From an uncultured Oscillospiraceae bacterium (GTDB lineage Bacteria > Bacillota > Clostridia > Oscillospirales > Oscillospiraceae): DNA of 30,302 nucleotides. Shown piece by piece: positions 28,251 through 30,302 of the stretch. The stretch lies in NCBI GenBank assembly GCA_910579485.1, contig CAJTVO010000031.1, forward strand, positions 1 through 30,302, in the 5' to 3' direction. Position numbers and translations under genes: made by a program. The number at the start of each line of letters is the position of its first letter. The stretch's first letter is position 1. The notes under the pieces are model-generated. The model did not search any database and was not told the DNA's origin. It saw only the letters and a list, made by a program, of their open reading frames with translations.

Positions 28251-29324
28251 TCAGCCCACCGCTTTCTTGGCCCGGATGAAGGGGCAGTAGTTCTTGGGCG
28301 CAGACAGGGGACGGGAGGCCAGACGGAGCTTGCGCATATCCTTGTCCTGGTCCAGGGTGAACTTCGGCACCCGGATGCCGGGGTGGGAGGTGTACTCGGT
28401 GCTGCCGTAGTCGATCTGGGTGATCTGGCCGTACATGAAGTGCCCGCAGTTGGGGGCGGTGACCATGGCCTCATCCACAGGGAAATAGGACTTGTTCTTG
28501 CCGTCCTTATCCTCGTAGCTCTCATCCACGGAGATCAGATTCAGCCGGAACCCGCCAAAGTTGATGGTACCTAGGAACACCACGCCAGTGTAGGCGGAGA
28601 GTTGCTCGTTGATGGTGCCGATAGCGATTCCGCTGTTCTTGTCCAGCAGCCTCTGAAGGTCATCGAACTGCAGGATGCCATCTGCCGTCTGCGTGCCCAG
28701 CAGCAGATCGGCTGTGGGCAGGCCGCGATAGGACAGCATCCGGCACATAGCGATCACGTCTGAGCGCATCTCCATGAAGTTCTCCCAGGGTTTCGCCGGG
28801 GTGTAGAGGTGGTCGCTGGTGCCCTCGTAGAACTTCACGCTGAGGGCCTTGCCCTTGGTCTGATCGTCCACATACTCCTGGATGAAGCAGGCGTTCTCCA
28901 GCATGGTGTTGACGGCCATCCACTCTTCCCGGCGGCGGATACGCAGATCCATGTCGCGCATATCGTCCCGCTGGAGCCGGGCGGCCCGCTGGGCGGGGGT
29001 GGAGTTGGCGTAGAGGGCCTCGCCGAAGCCGCGCTTTCTCAGTTCGTCCACGGTCAGCAGCCGGGACACGCCGACGAAGGCCGGCTGGAGCTCGTGGATC
29101 TCATAGCCGATGCGGTCCATGGGGATGTCCCCGATGCGCTCAGAGACGAATGCCGCCATCTTCCGGTCGCCCTTGCGGTACTCGGTCAGAACCTTGTCGG
29201 CGGCGAACACATCCCCCTCCCCGGTGGGGAAGTAGCGGTCGCGGAAGAAGAACGTGTTGGGCACGACCTCCTCCATGATCGCCATGAGGATGTAGGTATC
29301 AAAGAAATTCAAAGTTGCAGGCAT
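28251..29324 (-). CDS. Major capsid protein (lambda gpE family)
   Basis: A 357-residue lambda-E-type capsid protein (Phage_cap_E, HK97 fold). Landmarks: the N-terminal FFDTYILMAIMEEVVPNTFF with FRDRYFPTGEGDVFAADKVL, 'IGYEIHELQPAFVGVSRLLT', the long helix 'RREEWMAVNTMLENACFIQE', 'LLGTQTADGILQFDDLQRLL' and 'GVVFLGTINFGGFRLNLISV', then 'DEAMVTAPNCGHFMYGQITQ'. Length is close to lambda gpE (341). AAAGGAGGAATAAAACC precedes the ATG. With the decoration protein upstream it gives a lambda-like head on a P2-like tail. Confidence 0.93.
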   Translation of the reverse strand: MPATLNFFDTYILMAIMEEVVPNTFFFRDRYFPTGEGDVFAADKVLTEYRKGDRKMAAFVSERIGDIPMDRIGYEIHELQPAFVGVSRLLTVDELRKRGFGEALYANSTPAQRAARLQRDDMRDMDLRIRRREEWMAVNTMLENACFIQEYVDDQTKGKALSVKFYEGTSDHLYTPAKPWENFMEMRSDVIAMCRMLSYRGLPTADLLLGTQTADGILQFDDLQRLLDKNSGIAIGTINEQLSAYTGVVFLGTINFGGFRLNLISVDESYEDKDGKNKSYFPVDEAMVTAPNCGHFMYGQITQIDYGSTEYTSHPGIRVPKFTLDQDKDMRKLRLASRPLSAPKNYCPFIRAKKAVG

Positions 29325-29339
29325 GGTTTTATTCCTCCT

Positions 29340-29756
29340 TTAGGGGGCCGGCGTTGCGGCCTTGAAGACGATGCTATAGGTGCGGAGCCTGTCCTTATCG
29401 GCCTGGGTAATGGTGTACCCCTCGGCCACCGTCACCTTCTCCGGATCAAAGCAACCGGCGACGTAGACATCCACGGGGACGTCCTCGGCGGTACCTACCT
29501 CGGTGTCGTCGCACAGGATGCAGTCCGGAGCATAGGTGTCCGCCGTTTGCCCCTCGGCGGCGGCAGCGGGCTCCTCCCCCATGATGTGCAGCAGGCCGTC
29601 CTTGGCGGACTTCGCCAGGAGGGTCCCCCGCTTATAGATCGCAGCGGTGGACAGTTTGGCGATAATACCGCCGTCCACACGGGTGGGCGGGTTGAGGCCA
29701 GTGATCAGGCCGTCATACTCCATGCTGCCGAGTTTCTGATGCAGTTCCTTAGCCAT
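29340..29756 (-). CDS. Head decoration protein (lambda gpD family)
   Basis: A 138-residue protein of the HDPD family (lambda gpD is 110). Recognisable stretches are 'SMEYDGLITGLNPPTRVDGG', 'IKRGTLLAK'-like 'IYKRGTLLAKSAKDGLLHIM', 'CILCDDTEVGTAEDVPVDVY' and 'GCFDPEKVTV', matching the beta-rich trimer-forming fold that stabilises capsids at three-fold sites. It lies between scaffold and capsid genes as in lambda (C/Nu3, D, E). Strongly supported by order and pattern. Confidence 0.88.
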   Translation of the reverse strand: MAKELHQKLGSMEYDGLITGLNPPTRVDGGIIAKLSTAAIYKRGTLLAKSAKDGLLHIMGEEPAAAAEGQTADTYAPDCILCDDTEVGTAEDVPVDVYVAGCFDPEKVTVAEGYTITQADKDRLRTYSIVFKAATPAP

Positions 29757-29759
29757 GGA

Positions 29760-30224
29760 TTACTTCTCCTCCTTTCCAAAAAGGGCCTTGACTTCGGCAC
29801 GGGCGCTGGCCATGCGCTGGTCAGGCGTCTGGGACTCCGCGGGGGGCGGGTTCCCAGGGTCGCCCGCCGCAGGGACGCCCTGGGCGCCGGACGCCTGGGC
29901 GTCATCCTCCAGGTCGCCCAGGAACTTCTTGCCCTGCTGGGCTGCCTTCTGGGCGGCGCGGTAGGTCATCTCCTGGGCGGTGCAGGCGTTCTCGCCGTAC
30001 TTCGCCGCCTGTACGGTGTCCGCGTCATACAGGGCCGCCACCGCGTCGATCTCCTGGATGCGCTTCTGCTCCGCCTGAACGGCGGCGCTGACGGCATCCG
30101 GGCTGGGCTGGGGCACAGGGGTTCCGCCGCCCGCAGGCGCGGACACGGCGGCCTTGGCCTCGGCTATCAGCGCCTCGGCCAGCTCCGGGTTCTCCGCCCG
30201 GAGCTCCTCAAGATTCTTTGCCAT
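29760..30224 (-). CDS. Capsid scaffold (Nu3-like), nested inside the protease frame
   Basis: A 154-residue protein: an N-terminal helix NLEELRAENPELAEALIAEA, a Pro-rich linker, then 'EQKRIQEIDAVAALYDADTV', 'QEMTYRAAQKAAQQGKKFLG' and an acidic-to-basic C-terminus. This is the scaffold-like C-terminal part of phage capsid proteases (S49/ClpP type), made separately like lambda Nu3. The ATG at 30224 has AAGGAGGAAAAACC before it, a very strong site, and yet the frame upstream is fully open to the window edge (26 codons without a stop). This argues for an internal start in a longer protease gene. The scaffold directs procapsid assembly and is then degraded. Confidence 0.85.
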   Translation of the reverse strand: MAKNLEELRAENPELAEALIAEAKAAVSAPAGGGTPVPQPSPDAVSAAVQAEQKRIQEIDAVAALYDADTVQAAKYGENACTAQEMTYRAAQKAAQQGKKFLGDLEDDAQASGAQGVPAAGDPGNPPPAESQTPDQRMASARAEVKALFGKEEK

Positions 30225-30302
30225 GGTTTTTCCTCCTTCGCTGCCGGTCTGCGCCGGCGGGTTTGTATTTGTCTTAACCGGAGCCGGAACCCTGGTTTTG
30301 AC
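29760..30302 (-). CDS. Capsid maturation protease, C-terminal part (truncated by window edge)
   Basis: The scaffold reading frame continues without a stop to position 30302: a Pro/Thr-rich stretch (VKTRVPAPVKTNTNPPAQTG, then SEGGKT) joins to the scaffold start. A linker of this kind is expected between a protease domain and its scaffold tail, as in lambda gpC and S49/ClpP-type capsid proteases. There is no ATG, GTG or TTG in those 26 codons, so the start must lie beyond the window. The protease domain itself is not visible, so the identification rests on gene order (protease, decoration, capsid) and the nested start. Confidence 0.65.
   Translation of the reverse strand, partial: VKTRVPAPVKTNTNPPAQTGSEGGKTMAKNLEELRAENPELAEALIAEAKAAVSAPAGGGTPVPQPSPDAVSAAVQAEQKRIQEIDAVAALYDADTVQAAKYGENACTAQEMTYRAAQKAAQQGKKFLGDLEDDAQASGAQGVPAAGDPGNPPPAESQTPDQRMASARAEVKALFGKEEK

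Larger units (their letters stand above)
5766..30302 (-). mobile_element. Prophage late region (contractile tail, lambda-like head), runs off right edge
   Basis: An unbroken minus-strand series of tightly packed genes, many overlapping by 1-11 bases (ATGA and GTGA junctions), encodes head, connector, sheath, tube, tape measure, baseplate, fibre and lysis proteins in the canonical order of P2-like tails behind a lambda-like D/E head. The series ends at a strong minus-strand terminator at 5766-5808. Portal, terminase, integrase and replication genes are not in the window and should lie to the right. The left end of the prophage is not proven: the module at 2297-5758 may belong to it or to another element inserted downstream of rpsI. 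Confidence 0.93.

Noticed and set aside
29495..29905. Arg/Pro-rich frames shadowing the decoration and scaffold genes
   Set aside because: Out-of-frame shadows of well-supported head genes with no starts or family similarity.

Overview
The window looks like the edge of a chromosome from a GC-rich, low-GC-phylum gut bacterium (Firmicutes/Clostridia, probably Oscillospiraceae-like) that carries a prophage. The evidence is strong AGGAGG ribosome binding sites throughout, TTGACA-17-TATAAT type promoters, an rplM-rpsI pair with a structured L13-type leader, and phage proteins that resemble those of Clostridiales prophages. The host genus is inference; no 16S or tRNA gene is present.

Layout: (1) 1-1990, host genes: a TtcA-like PP-loop tRNA thiolase on the minus strand, then promoter, leader, rplM, rpsI and a clear terminator on the plus strand. 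(2) 2297-4594, a small control and accessory module: two leftward Cro/CI-type helix-turn-helix genes, a divergent pair of near-consensus promoters with repeated operator-like words, and four small rightward genes of unknown function. (3) 4632-5758, an AT-richer two-gene membrane-protein cassette with its own near-perfect promoter, bracketed by two copies of a 23-24 base partly palindromic sequence. (4) 5766-30302, the late operon of a contractile-tailed (P2-type tail, lambda-type head) prophage, entirely on the minus strand and therefore read from right to left: protease/scaffold, decoration protein, major capsid, connector genes, sheath, tube, tail chaperones with a programmed frameshift, tape measure, X, D, V, U, W, J, I, tail fibre, a retroelement cassette, small tail genes, XhlA-like protein, a small membrane protein, endolysin, LLH holin, terminator.

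The most striking system is a complete diversity-generating retroelement (DGR), 9622-12254. In transcription order it has a fibre gene whose last 44 codons are the variable repeat (VR), a GC-rich hairpin after the gene, a ribbon-helix-helix gene, an Avd-like helical accessory gene, the template repeat (TR), and a DGR-type reverse transcriptase. TR (11037-11167) and VR (12124-12254) align over 131 bases without gaps. They differ at 13 positions, every one of them an adenine of the TR sense strand (13 of 28 adenines, 0 of 103 other bases). This is the diagnostic mark of adenine-specific mutagenic retrohoming, and it changes seven residues at the tip of a C-type-lectin-like fibre domain.

Two further translational tricks can be read directly. 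There is a TTTTTTA -1 slippery heptamer joining two tail-chaperone frames (23311-23317). There is also an in-frame internal start with a strong ribosome binding site inside what looks like the capsid protease gene running off the right edge, giving a lambda C/Nu3-like nested scaffold. No integrase, portal, terminase or att site proven by both ends is visible, so the prophage continues to the right and its exact left end is uncertain.
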